Below are positions 47,068 through 56,176 of a stretch of 64,000 nucleotides of DNA, one piece after another. Positions within the stretch are counted from its first letter, which is position 1. Every line of letters starts with the position of its first letter. A program made the position numbers and the translations under genes. The notes beneath the pieces are model-generated. The model did not search any database and had not been told where the DNA came from. It saw only the letters and a list, made by a program, of their open reading frames with translations. Origin of the DNA: JAJXWB01 sp037044955 (lineage in GTDB: Bacteria > Pseudomonadota > Alphaproteobacteria > Rhizobiales > Beijerinckiaceae). The stretch spans positions 62,001 to 126,000 of the forward strand of contig JBAOHX010000009.1 in the NCBI GenBank assembly GCA_037044955.1, written 5' to 3'.

Positions 47068-47583
47068 ATGTCCGGCAGCGTCAACAAGGTCATTCTCGTC
47101 GGCAATCTCGGCCGCGATCCCGAAGTGCGCACCATGCCCTCCGGCGACAAGATGGTGAGCTTCTCGCTCGCCACCACGGAATCGTGGCGCGACAAGAACA
47201 CCGGCGAGCGCCGCGACAAGACCGAATGGCATAATGTCGTGATCTTCAACGAGAACCTCGGCCGCGTCGCCGAGCAGTACTGCAAGAAGGGCTCGAAGAT
47301 TTACATCGAGGGCCAGTTGCAGACGCGCGAATATCAGGACAAGGACGGCAACCAGCGCAAGGCGACCGAAGTCGTGCTCCAGCGCTTCCGCGGCGAGCTG
47401 ACGCTGCTCGACAGCCGCAATGCGCGCGGCGGCGAGGAAGGCCAGAGCTTCGAGCGTGGCTCGTCGTCGGGCGGCGGTTACGGCGGCGGCGGTCGCTCGG
47501 GTGGCGGTGGTGGCGGCGATCGTCGCCCGGCGGCGGTCGGCGGCGGTCGCTCGATGGATCTCGACGACGACATTCCGTTCTGA
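47068..47583 (+). CDS. ssb: Single-stranded DNA-binding protein
   Basis: Essential ssDNA-binding protein of replication and repair. 171 residues. OB-fold residues ~1-110 (MSGSVNKVILVGNLGRDPEV, TEWHNVVIFNENLGRVAEQY, KKGSKIYIEGQLQTREYQD), then a Gly/Ser/Arg-rich linker, and the acidic protein-interaction tip ending DLDDDIPF. Start ATG 47068 is the family start; 31 upstream in-frame codons are not conserved. Followed by a strong terminator shared with the converging helicase gene. Confidence 0.96.
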   Translation: MSGSVNKVILVGNLGRDPEVRTMPSGDKMVSFSLATTESWRDKNTGERRDKTEWHNVVIFNENLGRVAEQYCKKGSKIYIEGQLQTREYQDKDGNQRKATEVVLQRFRGELTLLDSRNARGGEEGQSFERGSSSGGGYGGGGRSGGGGGGDRRPAAVGGGRSMDLDDDIPF

Positions 47584-47621
47584 CCCTCGGCCCGCGCGCC
47601 TTCGGACTGCACGCCAGACAC

Positions 47622-47656
47622 AAAAAAGGCTCCGGGCGACCGGAGCCTTTTTCGTT
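47622..47656. terminator. Bidirectional intrinsic terminator between ssb and the helicase gene
   Basis: Stem GGCTCCGG-gcga-CCGGAGCC with AAAAAA on the left and TTTTT on the right, serving both the rightward ssb transcript and the leftward helicase transcript. Confidence 0.88.
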
Positions 47657-47672
47657 TCACCTGCGGGAGCCC

Positions 47673-49452
47673 TTATTCCTCGGCCTTCGCCGCCTCGGGC
47701 GTTTCCGGCCGCGCGACGCGCACCGGCCTCGTCAGGAAGGACGGCATGTGATCGCCGAAGCCGACGACAGCCGGGCCGTCGTCGTGATCGTCGCGACGCG
47801 GGCGCCGGTCATTGCCTCTGTCGCGGCCCCGGCCGTCGCGATTGCGATCGTTATCCGGGACGCGGGCGACGCTCGCCACGCGGCGAATCCGGCTGCGCGT
47901 CGGCGGACAGGTCGTCGCCGAAGCGCGCGGGGCGACCAGAGCGCGGAGCGCGTTCCTTGTTGTCCTCGCGCGGAGCGCGTTCCCTGTTGTCCTCGCGCGG
48001 AGCGCGCTCCTTGTTATCCTCGCGTGCAGCGCGTTCCCTGCCTTCTTCGCGCGGAGCGCGGTCCCGGTTGTCGTCGCGCGGACGGCGGCCGGAACGCTCG
48101 CGGCGCGGCGGACGCTCGGAAGCAGGCCGCTCCTCGCGCGCGCCGTCTTCGCCGGGCGCGGCCGAGGGATCGAAGGGCTCCATCGACGCCTCGATCTCGC
48201 CGGCCGGCCGCCTGTCGCGGCCGCGCGGGCCGGTGCCGTAGCCACGGTCGCGATCCCGGCGCCCACGCGGACGCTCGCCGTCGCGACTGCGCCGCTCGTG
48301 GCGCGGCGTTTCGTCCGGCGGCAATTCGCTGAGCTGTGGACCGATCCAGTCGATCTTCCTGGCGATCAGCTTCTCGATCTGGTCGATGTATTTCGTGTCG
48401 TCGGCGGTCACGATCGACAGGGCGACGCCGCTCTTGCCGGCGCGGCCCGTGCGGCCGATGCGATGGACGTAATCTTCCGAATGCGTCGGCACGTCGAAAT
48501 TGAAGACATGGCTGACGTCGGGAATGTCGAGGCCGCGCGCGGCGACGTCGGAGCAGACGATCAGCGCGACATCGCCGTTCTTGAAGGCGTCGAGCGAGGC
48601 CATGCGCGCGAGCTGGTCCATGTCGCCGTGCAGCGCGCCGGCAGAAAATCCATGCTTCACGAGCGACTTGTGCAGGATCGCGACATCGCGCTTGCGGTTG
48701 CAGAAGATGATCGCGTTCTTGAGGTTCTCCTCGCCGCGGATCAGCTTGCGCAGCGTCTCGCGCTTGGCGGCATGGCCGTGCGAGGCGACCAACCCTTGCG
48801 TGATCGTCGTGGCGGTGGAGGCGGCGCGCGCCACTTCCACGCGCACGGGATTGTGCAGGAAGGCTTCCGTCAGCCGCGTGATTTCCGGCGGCATGGTCGC
48901 GGAGAAGAACAGCGTCTGGCGCGTGAACGGCACGAGCTTGCAGATCTTCTCGATGTCCGGAATGAAGCCCATGTCGAGCATCCGGTCGGCCTCGTCGATG
49001 ACGAGGATCTCGATACCCGTCAGCAACAGTTTTCCGCGTTCGAAAAAGTCGAGCAGGCGGCCGGGCGTCGCGATCAGCACGTCGGCGCCGCGCATGATCT
49101 TGGCTTCCTGGTCGCCGAACGAGACGCCGCCGATCAGCAGCGCCACGTTGAGGCGGTGGTTGGCGCCGTATTTGGCGAAGCTCTCTTCCACCTGCGCGGC
49201 GAGCTCGCGCGTCGGCTCGAGGATGAGCGTGCGCGGCATGCGCGCGCGGGCGCGGCCCTGTTCGAGGCGCGAGAGCATGGGCAGCGTGAAGGCGGCCGTC
49301 TTGCCGGTGCCGGTCTGGGCGATGCCGAGCACGTCGCGTCCGGCGAGCGCCTCGGGGATGGCTTGCGCCTGAATGGGCGTCGGGGTCGTATAGCCGGATG
49401 CTTCGACCGCCTGGAGGACCTTTTGCGAAAGGCCCAATTCGTTGAATTGCAT
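47673..49452 (-). CDS. DEAD-box RNA helicase, RhlE-like, with repetitive charged tail (frame broken near the end)
   Basis: ATP-dependent RNA helicase. Core residues ~1-380 hold the Q motif region, AQTGTGKTAAF (Walker A), PTRELAAQ, VIDEADRMLDMGF, FSATMPPE, ARGLDIPDVSHV and HRIGRTGRAGKSG. The tail is Arg/Asp/Glu-rich with tandem nine-residue repeats such as REDNKERAP. One extra base near 47863 breaks the frame after RGERRP; repaired, it reads VPDNDRNRDGRGRDRGNDRR and ends FLTRPVRVARPETPEAAKAE-E, typical of alphaproteobacterial RhlE-type proteins. ATG at 49452 preferred over TTG one codon upstream. Confidence 0.9.
47945..48065. repeat. 27-base tandem repeats in the helicase tail
   Basis: About four to five copies of a 27-base unit around GCGGAGCGCGTTCCTTGTTG-type sequence, each encoding a nine-residue unit of the REDNKERAP type on the minus strand. 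Copies differ at a few positions. Likely variable in copy number. Confidence 0.8.
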
Positions 49453-49691
49453 CAAATGTCCTGAACGCGGCTTCGTACTGTCGGGAAAAGAGGCGCAGGC
49501 CGCGACAAAAGCGCCAGATTGCCGGGAGGACGGGAACGTCGCGAGCGCTGGCCGCGCCGCTTGGGTATGCGGCCCCGTGGAGCCTGCCCGCTTCCGCCGC
49601 TATGCAATAGGCTGAAATTCCCGAAAGTCAAGGAATTGCGGGCGCAACGCGACGGGGATAGCCCGAATTGTGGGTTGAGGCCAAAGGAAAC

Positions 49692-50381
49692 ATGAAACTG
49701 CGGCATGAACAGGGCGGCGAAGACGGAGCGGCCGGCGACTCGCCGGAGCGGGCGGCCGCGCGCGCTTTCATCGCGGCGAACCTGCCGGCGAAGCCAGCGC
49801 CGGGCCTGCCGGAAGTGTCCATTCATACGGCGACGCCCGCCAGCGGGCTGCGGCGGCTGGTCGCCGGACGCAACCCCTATTGGGCCTGGTGCTGGGCCGG
49901 CGGCCTCGCGTTGGCCCGCCACATTCTCGCTCATCCGGAGCTTGTCGCGGGCCGGCGCGCGCTCGACCTCGGCACGGGCTCGGGCCTCGTCGCCATTGCC
50001 GCGGCCAGGGCCGGCGCCGCGCATGTGCTCGCCGTCGACAGCGACGCCGATGCGGTCGCGGCGGCCGAGGCCAACGCCGCCGCCAATGCCGTCACGATCG
50101 AATGCCTGCACGCCGACCTCCTCGACGGCGCCCCGCCTGACGTTGATGTCGTGCTGGTCGGCGATCTCTTCTACGACCGCGCCGTCGCCGCGCGCGCCGC
50201 GGCCTTTCTCGAACGCTGCGCGGAGCGCGGCGCGAAAGTTCTCGTCGGCGATCCCGGCCGCGCCTTCCTGCCGCTCGACCGGCTCGAGCGGATCGCCGAC
50301 TACGCTGCGCGCGACTTCGGCGACAGCGGCGAGGGCGAGGGCAGGGCGGGGGTATTTTCCTTTCGCCCACGCTCCGTCTAG
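49692..50381 (+). CDS. SAM-dependent methyltransferase resembling ETFB lysine methyltransferase
   Basis: About 229 residues. SAM-binding ALDLGTGSGLVAIAAARAGA, VLAVDSDADAVAAAEANAAA and VVLVGDLFYDRAVAARAAAF are typical of the METTL20/ETFBKMT branch, which methylates lysines in the beta subunit of electron transfer flavoprotein; the YWAWCWAGGLALARHILAHP segment also fits. Substrate assignment is from family resemblance. ATG at 49692 chosen. The downstream hydrolase begins 25 bases later. Confidence 0.8.
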   Translation: MKLRHEQGGEDGAAGDSPERAAARAFIAANLPAKPAPGLPEVSIHTATPASGLRRLVAGRNPYWAWCWAGGLALARHILAHPELVAGRRALDLGTGSGLVAIAAARAGAAHVLAVDSDADAVAAAEANAAANAVTIECLHADLLDGAPPDVDVVLVGDLFYDRAVAARAAAFLERCAERGAKVLVGDPGRAFLPLDRLERIADYAARDFGDSGEGEGRAGVFSFRPRSV

Positions 50382-50406
50382 CCTGCGCGCGAAAGGAATC
50401 TCCCGC

Positions 50407-51102
50407 ATGACCGCGCCTCTGCTTTTCGTTCCCGGCCTCGCCTGCACCGCCGATCTCTGGGCGCCGCAGATCGCCGCCCTTTCGGGCCGCTACGACTGCC
50501 GCGTCGCCGACCACGGCAAGGGCGCGAGCATGGCGGAAATCGCGGCGAACATTCTCGTGCAGGCGCCGCCGCAATTCGCGCTCTGCGGCCTGTCGATGGG
50601 CGGTTATCTCTCCTTCGAGATCATGCGCCAGGCGCCGCAGCGCGTGCGCAAGCTGGCGCTGCTCGACACGCAGGCGACGCCCGAGGGCGAGGCGCAGCGC
50701 GCCAACCGCCTGGGGCGCATGGAGGCGGCGCGCAAGGGCGGCATGGGCGCGCTCGCCGATCTGCAATGGGAGCAACTCGTCCATCCCATGCGCTACGCCG
50801 ACGAGAAGCTGAAGGGCGACGTGCGCCGCATGGCGCTCGACACGGGGACGGACGTCTACCTGCGCCATTGCGCGGCGATCATGAACCGCGCGGATTCGCG
50901 GGCCGATCTCCCGAAGATCAAGGTGCCGACGCTCGTGCTTGCGGGAGACAAGGACCAGTTGACGCCGCCCGAAAGGGCGCGGGAGATGGCGGACGGCATA
51001 GCAGGCGCCGCGCTCGTCATCGTGCCGGATTGCGGGCACATGTCGACGATGGAGCGCCCCGAGGCGGTGAACGCGGCGTTGCTGGCGTGGCTGGCTGGAT
51101 AG
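50407..51102 (+). CDS. Alpha/beta hydrolase
   Basis: 231 residues. LLFVPGLACTADLWAPQIAA opens the fold, the nucleophile lies in ALCGLSMGGYLSFEIM, the acid in LVLAGDKDQLTPPERA and the His in VPDCGHMSTMERPEAV. The complete triad and short cap suggest a small-molecule esterase or lactonase. It probably shares a transcript with the preceding methyltransferase gene. Confidence 0.82.
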   Translation: MTAPLLFVPGLACTADLWAPQIAALSGRYDCRVADHGKGASMAEIAANILVQAPPQFALCGLSMGGYLSFEIMRQAPQRVRKLALLDTQATPEGEAQRANRLGRMEAARKGGMGALADLQWEQLVHPMRYADEKLKGDVRRMALDTGTDVYLRHCAAIMNRADSRADLPKIKVPTLVLAGDKDQLTPPERAREMADGIAGAALVIVPDCGHMSTMERPEAVNAALLAWLAG

Positions 51103-51107
51103 CCCCG

Positions 51108-51195
51108 ATTGTCATTCCCGCGAAAGCGGGAATCCAGAGCAGCATTGAAAATGCTGGATTCCCGATCGCCCGCTTTGCGGCCGTCGGGAATGACA
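51108..51195. repeat. Dispersed palindromic element (TGTCATTCCCG type)
   Basis: Ends TGTCATTCCCG and CGGGAATGACA form a perfect terminal inverted repeat; internal arms AATCCAGAGCAGC/GCTGGATT add a second stem. Same family as the copy after tatC. Lies between convergent genes. Confidence 0.8.
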
Positions 51196-51205
51196 AATGC
51201 GCAGC

Positions 51206-51457
51206 CTACTTCGGCTTGCCGGTGCAGGGGTCGAGCGTCACCTGGCCCGCCTGTTTCCGGATGGTCGCGGTCGTGGTGTAGTCGACGTTCGGCTTGTTGT
51301 TGAACAGCGCGTAGAGCTTGGAATTCGGGTCGCGCGAGGCGACGTCGAGGAAATGCGCGCTGCCCAGGCTCGCCAGCGCGATCGCGCCGGCCATGACGGC
51401 GACGCGCTCGACAAGACCGCCGCGCGTGTCGCGAATGAACTCTTTGATGCCGGCCAT
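51206..51457 (-). CDS. Hypothetical single-helix protein
   Basis: 83 residues: MAGIKEFIRDTRGGLVERVA then one hydrophobic helix (VMAGAIALASLGSAHFL) and a polar tail ending DPCTGKPK. The layout faintly recalls Flp-type pilins, which have a similar short N-terminus before the helix, but the processing motif is not convincing and no pilus genes are near. Not recognised. Confidence 0.55.
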   Translation of the reverse strand: MAGIKEFIRDTRGGLVERVAVMAGAIALASLGSAHFLDVASRDPNSKLYALFNNKPNVDYTTTATIRKQAGQVTLDPCTGKPK

Positions 51458-51526
51458 GCGCTCGTCTCCCCTCGGAGGGGACTTTCGCGCATCGTGGTAA
51501 ATGAAGGGTTTATTAACCCTGCGTCG

Positions 51527-52067
51527 TCAGCGCCTTTCCGGCATCATGCGCAGCATCAGGCCGTCCTTCAGCGCGACCTGATGGTAGACCGCGGCCGCCG
51601 CATGGCCGACGGCCAGCGCGATCAGCGCATAGGCGGCGATCTCGTGGACTTCCGTCGTCGGCCCGATCCAGTCCTTCGTGCGCTCGATCGGCGAGGCGAT
51701 CTGGAACAGGCCGAAATTGATCCCGCGCCCACGCGCGAACAGCGGCGCGAAGCCGATCAGCGGCACGACGAGCATCAGCAGGTAGAGCGCGCCGTGGCCG
51801 AGCTTGAGGGCGAGCGTCGCCAGCGGGCCGGAATTCGCGGGCGGCGGCGCGGCGTGGCCGGCGCGCCAGCCGAGCCGCACGAGAGCGAGAACGACGACGG
51901 CGAGGCCCACGAGCACGTGCAGGTTGAGATAGGGCGGTCGCGAGCTCCCGCGGCAGCGCGTCGATGGTCAGGCCCATGACGAAGGCGGCGGCGATCAGGA
52001 GCGCGCTCGCCCAATGCAGGCTGCGCGCGACTAAATCGTAGCGTTGCGGGAGCGCCGATGATTGCAT
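51527..52067 (-). CDS. Cytochrome b561 family protein (frame broken)
   Basis: Di-heme b-type cytochrome of the inner membrane, about 180 residues with four helices. Heme-ligand His candidates are in VARSLHWASALLIAAAFVMG, NLHVLVGLAVVVLALVRLGW, KLGHGALYLLMLVVPLIG and the VGHAAAAVYHQV helix. One extra base between about 51930 and 51950 separates the first helix from the rest. CybB-like proteins pass electrons between quinone and oxygen or superoxide; the role here is inference. Confidence 0.82.
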
Positions 52068-52151
52068 GGTTCAAGACCCCTCTTGTTCAGGCGAGATTGG
52101 CGCGACCGGCATGTCGCGCCTAATAAATCTTTCGTCATGTGACCGAGGTCT

Positions 52152-53200
52152 TCAGGGTTTTGCGGCGCTTCCCCCCGCCGCTGCGACGACTTGCCGCCAC
52201 AGCGAGGCGGGCAGGCGCACGCCTTCGCGCGAAACGCGCGCGCGTTCCGCCTTGCGTCGGTCGCCCGGCAGGCGCACGCCGGGCAGGGCGCGCAGTTCAG
52301 CAAAGAACGACGCCGCATGGGCGCGCCAATTGTCGGCGTCGCCGAACTTGTCCGGATCGAAGGCGATGAGCAGCACGCCGCCGTTCGGCGGCCCCGTATC
52401 CTCGAGCGCGCCGCGTGAAGATTCCTCGCGGCCGGCCTCGGGGCTCGTCGGCTGGCCGATCAGCACGGCCGCGAGCAGTTCCACCATCAGCGCGATCGAC
52501 GAGCCCTTGTGGCCGCCGAACGGCGACTGCGCGCCGAGCAGGATTTGCTGCGGGATCGCGCGTCGGCTGGCCGTCCGGCCCGACGCCCGCGCCCTCCGGC
52601 GCGATGCCGCCGTCGCGCGCCGCAATCTGCAATTCGCCGCGCGCCGTGGCGGCGGACGCCTGATCGAAGATGAAGCCGCCGTCGTCGGTCGGAAATCCGA
52701 AGGCAAGAGCGTTCGTGCCGAAGAAGCGCTGTGTGCGCGCCGGCCGGCGCGACGAAGGGCACGTAGGCCGTGCAGATCAGCGCGCCGAGCCCTTGCGCGA
52801 CGAGCGGTTCGATATCGACCCACAGCGCGGAGAAGTGATGAACATTCGTGATCGCCGCCGCCGCGATGCCGTTCTCACGCGCGAGCTTCGCGATCTTTTC
52901 GCGCGCGATCTCGGTGGCGAGCGGCGACAGGCCGCGCCTGCCGTCAACCCGCACGACCCCCGGCGCGAGCGGCGTGACATCGGGCGCGGCATCGCCTGTC
53001 GCCTTGCCGCATTTCAGCGCGGCGAGAAACCCGGGCAGGCGGAACAGGCCGTGCGACGTGCAGCCGTCTTCCTCGGCGCGCACGAGAACCTGCGCCGCCG
53101 CGCGCGCGTGAGAATCGTCGCAGCCGGCGGCGCGCAGGGCGGCGCAGGCTGCGGCGAGGGCCTCCGCTTTCGTCACGACAATCCAGTCTTCGCGGCTCAT
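52152..53200 (-). CDS. Malate/L-lactate dehydrogenase-type (Ldh_2) oxidoreductase (two frame breaks)
   Basis: NAD(P)-dependent 2-oxo/2-hydroxy acid or imine reductase of the Ldh_2 family (includes ureidoglycolate and piperideine-2-carboxylate reductases). ARAAAQVLVRAEEDGCTSHG, LATEIAREKIAKLARENGIA, ITNVHHFSALWVDIEPLV, then after repair RFFGTNALAFGFPTDDGGF, SPFGGHKGSSIALMVELLAA and VLIGQPTSPEAG. Single extra bases near 52740 and 52553 break the frame. Repaired length is about 349 residues, normal. Substrate cannot be told. Confidence 0.85.
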
Positions 53201-53367
53201 TTCGTCATTCCCTGCGCATGCGAAGAGCTAGCCCAAATCGCGCGCCGATCAAATCCGCCTCGTAAAGGCGCGGGATGGCGCGACATCCTGCCGCTTTGCG
53301 GGCCGCAAAGAATTCATAAGTTCAAGCAGGGAAACGTCCGGGCTTCGATCCGGCGAAAGGTTTGTTG

Positions 53368-53859
53368 ATGTCTCCGCTTCTCAATCGACTGGCGACCCCG
53401 TGGACGCTGGCTCTCTTCGTGATCTCGACCATTTCCGGCGTCGCGTTGTTCCTGCACATGGGGCAGGGCTATTTCCACGCCATGCACGAGTGGCTGAGCA
53501 TGTTGTTGCTGGCGCCCGTCGCACTGCATGTCTGGAAGAACTGGAATCCGATCGTCCTCTACGCCAGGCGCGGCGCGCTGCTTTGGCCGGCGCTTGCGAG
53601 CCTTGTCATCGCCGGTCCCTTCGTCTGGCATGCGCTCGCCGGCAATCCGCTCGGCGCCTCGCCTGCCGCCGCCGTGCGGGTCATGACGAAAGCGCCGATC
53701 GCCGATCTCGCGCCGCTGTTGAAGATGACGCCGGACGCGCTGCAGGCGGCCCTGGCGGCGAAGGGATACAAGGCGGCGTCCACGCAGGATTCGATCGAGA
53801 AGATCGCCGGAGAGGAAGCGCGCGGCGCGCTCTTCGCGGTGTTGCCTAGAGGGCGGTGA
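53368..53859 (+). CDS. DUF4405 membrane protein, putative heme-binding
   Basis: 163 residues. The first ~60 hold two helices with His residues spaced as in b-type cytochromes (VALFLHMGQGYFHAMHEWLS, APVALHVWKNW); a third helix follows (LLWPALASLVIAGPFVW). The C-terminal LADLAPLLKMTP-type segment (here IADLAPLLKMTPDALQAALA, KAASTQDSIEKIAGEEARG) is typical of DUF4405 proteins. Divergent from the Ldh gene. Confidence 0.7.
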   Translation: MSPLLNRLATPWTLALFVISTISGVALFLHMGQGYFHAMHEWLSMLLLAPVALHVWKNWNPIVLYARRGALLWPALASLVIAGPFVWHALAGNPLGASPAAAVRVMTKAPIADLAPLLKMTPDALQAALAAKGYKAASTQDSIEKIAGEEARGALFAVLPRGR

Positions 53860-53897
53860 ACGGTGATGCGACAAGCCGGCGGTCCCCGGCGTCTGCT

Positions 53898-55967
53898 TCA
53901 CAGGTCGATAATGTCCTGCTCCTGCGCGAAAACCGCGCGCTCCTGAATGAAGGCGAAGCGCGCTTCCGGCTTGTTGCCCATCAGGCGTTCGACGCTGTCG
54001 GCCGTCTCGTCGCGGTCCTCGGGCGCGATCATGACCTTCAGGAGCGTGCGCTTCCTCGGGTCCATGGTCGTTTCCTTCAATTGCGCGGGCAGCATTTCGC
54101 CCAGGCCCTTGAAGCGCGAAACCTCGATCTTGCCTTTGCCGGTCAGTACGGACTTTTCGAGTTCCTGCCGATGCGCGTCGTCGCGCGCGTAGACGCTTTT
54201 TGTCCCCTGCGTCAGCTTGTAGAGCGGCGGCGCGGCGATGAAGAGGTGGCCCTCGTCGATGAGGCGCGGCATCTGCCGATAGAAGAAGGTGATGAGCAGC
54301 GAGGCGATATGCGCGCCGTCGACGTCGGCGTCGGTCATGATGATGATGCGGTCGTAACGCAGGTCGTCGTGGCGATAGCTCGCGCCGACGCCGCAGCCGA
54401 GCGCCTGCACCAGATCGGAAATCTGCTGGTTGGCCGCCAGCTTGTCGCGCGTGGCGGAGGCGACGTTGAGAATCTTGCCGCGCAGCGGCAAGACGGCCTG
54501 CATCGAACGGTCGCGCGCCTGCTTGGCGGAGCCGCCCGCCGAGTCGCCCTCGACGATGAACAGTTCCGAGCCGGCCGAGCCCGAGTTCGAGCAATCCGCC
54601 AGCTTGCCGGGCAGGCGCAGCTTTCGCGTCGCCGTCTTGCGCGCCACGTCCTTCTCGGCGCGGCGGCGCAGGCGGTCCTCGGCGCGCTCGATGACGAAGT
54701 TCAGGAGCTGCGTCGCCTGCGAGGGCGAACCGGCGAGCCAGTGATCGAAGGCGTCGCGCACGGTCGCTTCGACGATGCGCGAGGCTTCGACCGTCATCAG
54801 GCGGCTCTTGTTCTGCCCCTGGAATTCCGGCTCGCGGATGAAGACCGAGATCATCGCGGCCGTCTGGCCGATCACGTCGTCGCCCTGGATATTGCCGGCG
54901 CGCTTGGACTGGCCGATGCGCTCGGCGTGGTCCTTCAGGCCGCGCAGCAGCGCGAGGCGGAAGCCCGCCTCGTGCGTGCCGCCGTCCGGCGTCGGGATCG
55001 TGTTGCAATAGGAATTGGTGAAGCCGTCGTCGGCCGGCAGCCAGCAGATCGCCCATTCCAGCGAGCCGTGCCCGCCCTCGCGCTCCACCTTGCCGGCGAA
55101 GGGCTCGGGCGTCACCGTCTCCTTGCCCTCGATCTCGCGCGCGAGATAATCCTTCAGGCCGCCGGGGAAGCGGAACACGGCCTTGTCGGGCGTATCCGTG
55201 CCCTCGACCAGCGCAGGCGCGCAGTTCCAGCGGATTTCGACGCCGCCGAACAGATAGGCTTTCGAGCGCGCCATGCGGAACAGGCGGGCAGGGCGGAAAT
55301 GCGCGCCCTTGCCGAAGATTTGCGCGTCGGGATGGAAGCGCACGCGCGTGCCGCGCCTGTTGTTCACGCGGCCCAGTTGCTCGAGCTTCGATGTGGGAAC
55401 GCCGCGTGAAAAAGTCTGGCGGTAGAGCTGCTGGCCGCGCGCGACTTCCACCTCCAGCGAATCCGACAGCGCGTTGACCACGGACACGCCGACGCCGTGC
55501 AGGCCGCCGGATGTCTGGTAGGCGCCGGAATCGAATTTGCCGCCGGCGTGCAGCATGGTCATGATGACTTCGAGCGCCGACTTCTTCGGAAACTTCGGAT
55601 GCGGATCGACCGGCATGCCGCGCCCGTTGTCGGTCACGGTGACGAAGCCCTCGGCGTCGAGGTCGACCTCGATGAAGGTGGCGTGTCCCGCCACCGCCTC
55701 GTCCATCGAATTGTCGATCACTTCCGCGAACAGGTGGTGCAGCGCGCTCTCGTCCGTGCCGCCGATATACATGCCGGGGCGCCGGCGGACGGGCTCGAGC
55801 CCTTCCAGCACCTCGATCGAGGCGGCCGTATAGCCGGCCTCGCCGGGCGTGCCGGAGCGAGGGGCGTCTTTCTTCGCGGGGGTCGCGGCGGCGGCCTTGC
55901 GCGCCGCGCCGCCAAACAGATCGCCATTCTGGGCCATGCCGCGTTTTACGCTGATTCGGTTCGCCAT
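53898..55967 (-). CDS. parE: DNA topoisomerase IV subunit B
   Basis: Chromosome-decatenating topoisomerase subunit with ParC. 689 residues. ATP site EVIDNSMDEAVAGH, VTDNGRGMPVDPHPKFPKKS and GGLHGVGVSVVNALSD; TOPRIM acids in FIVEGDSAGGSAKQARDR and IIIMTDADVDGAHIASLLIT; C-terminal KGLGEMLPAQLKETTMDP. Length and the SMQAVLPLRGKILNV segment fit ParE rather than GyrB, which is longer. Frame intact. Convergent with the DUF4405 gene. Confidence 0.93.
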   Translation of the reverse strand: MANRISVKRGMAQNGDLFGGAARKAAAATPAKKDAPRSGTPGEAGYTAASIEVLEGLEPVRRRPGMYIGGTDESALHHLFAEVIDNSMDEAVAGHATFIEVDLDAEGFVTVTDNGRGMPVDPHPKFPKKSALEVIMTMLHAGGKFDSGAYQTSGGLHGVGVSVVNALSDSLEVEVARGQQLYRQTFSRGVPTSKLEQLGRVNNRRGTRVRFHPDAQIFGKGAHFRPARLFRMARSKAYLFGGVEIRWNCAPALVEGTDTPDKAVFRFPGGLKDYLAREIEGKETVTPEPFAGKVEREGGHGSLEWAICWLPADDGFTNSYCNTIPTPDGGTHEAGFRLALLRGLKDHAERIGQSKRAGNIQGDDVIGQTAAMISVFIREPEFQGQNKSRLMTVEASRIVEATVRDAFDHWLAGSPSQATQLLNFVIERAEDRLRRRAEKDVARKTATRKLRLPGKLADCSNSGSAGSELFIVEGDSAGGSAKQARDRSMQAVLPLRGKILNVASATRDKLAANQQISDLVQALGCGVGASYRHDDLRYDRIIIMTDADVDGAHIASLLITFFYRQMPRLIDEGHLFIAAPPLYKLTQGTKSVYARDDAHRQELEKSVLTGKGKIEVSRFKGLGEMLPAQLKETTMDPRKRTLLKVMIAPEDRDETADSVERLMGNKPEARFAFIQERAVFAQEQDIIDL

Positions 55968-56057
55968 GGGGCTCTATGCCATGTCCGCTGGCAGAATGCG
56001 AACGAAACGGAAACGGCGGCGGTTACGCGGCCTTAAAAGCTCCCGCGCTACACATGC

Positions 56058-56176
56058 GGTCATGCCCGCGCTCGTCGCGGGCGTCCACGCCGCGCCGCTG
56101 CGAGATAGTTGACCATGATCGAGCCTTCGCTGACGCCTGCCGGCGTGGATGGCCGGGACAAGCCTGGCCATGACGC
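56058..56176. repeat. Dispersed palindromic element (GTCATGCCCGC/GGCCATGACG type)
   Basis: Left end GGTCATGCCCGCGCTCGTCG, right end GGCCGGGACAAGCCTGGCCA then TGACG; related to the element at 7574-7714. The rightmost ~60 bases lie inside the predicted 5' end of the next gene and supply its GVDGRDKPGHDA codons. Confidence 0.8.

Noticed and set aside
47945..48065. Possible CRISPR array
   Set aside because: The 27-base units are contiguous, without unique spacers, and encode the helicase tail.
53856..55409. Plus-strand open frame opposite parE
   Set aside because: Shadow frame, Arg/Ala/Leu-rich with no family features.
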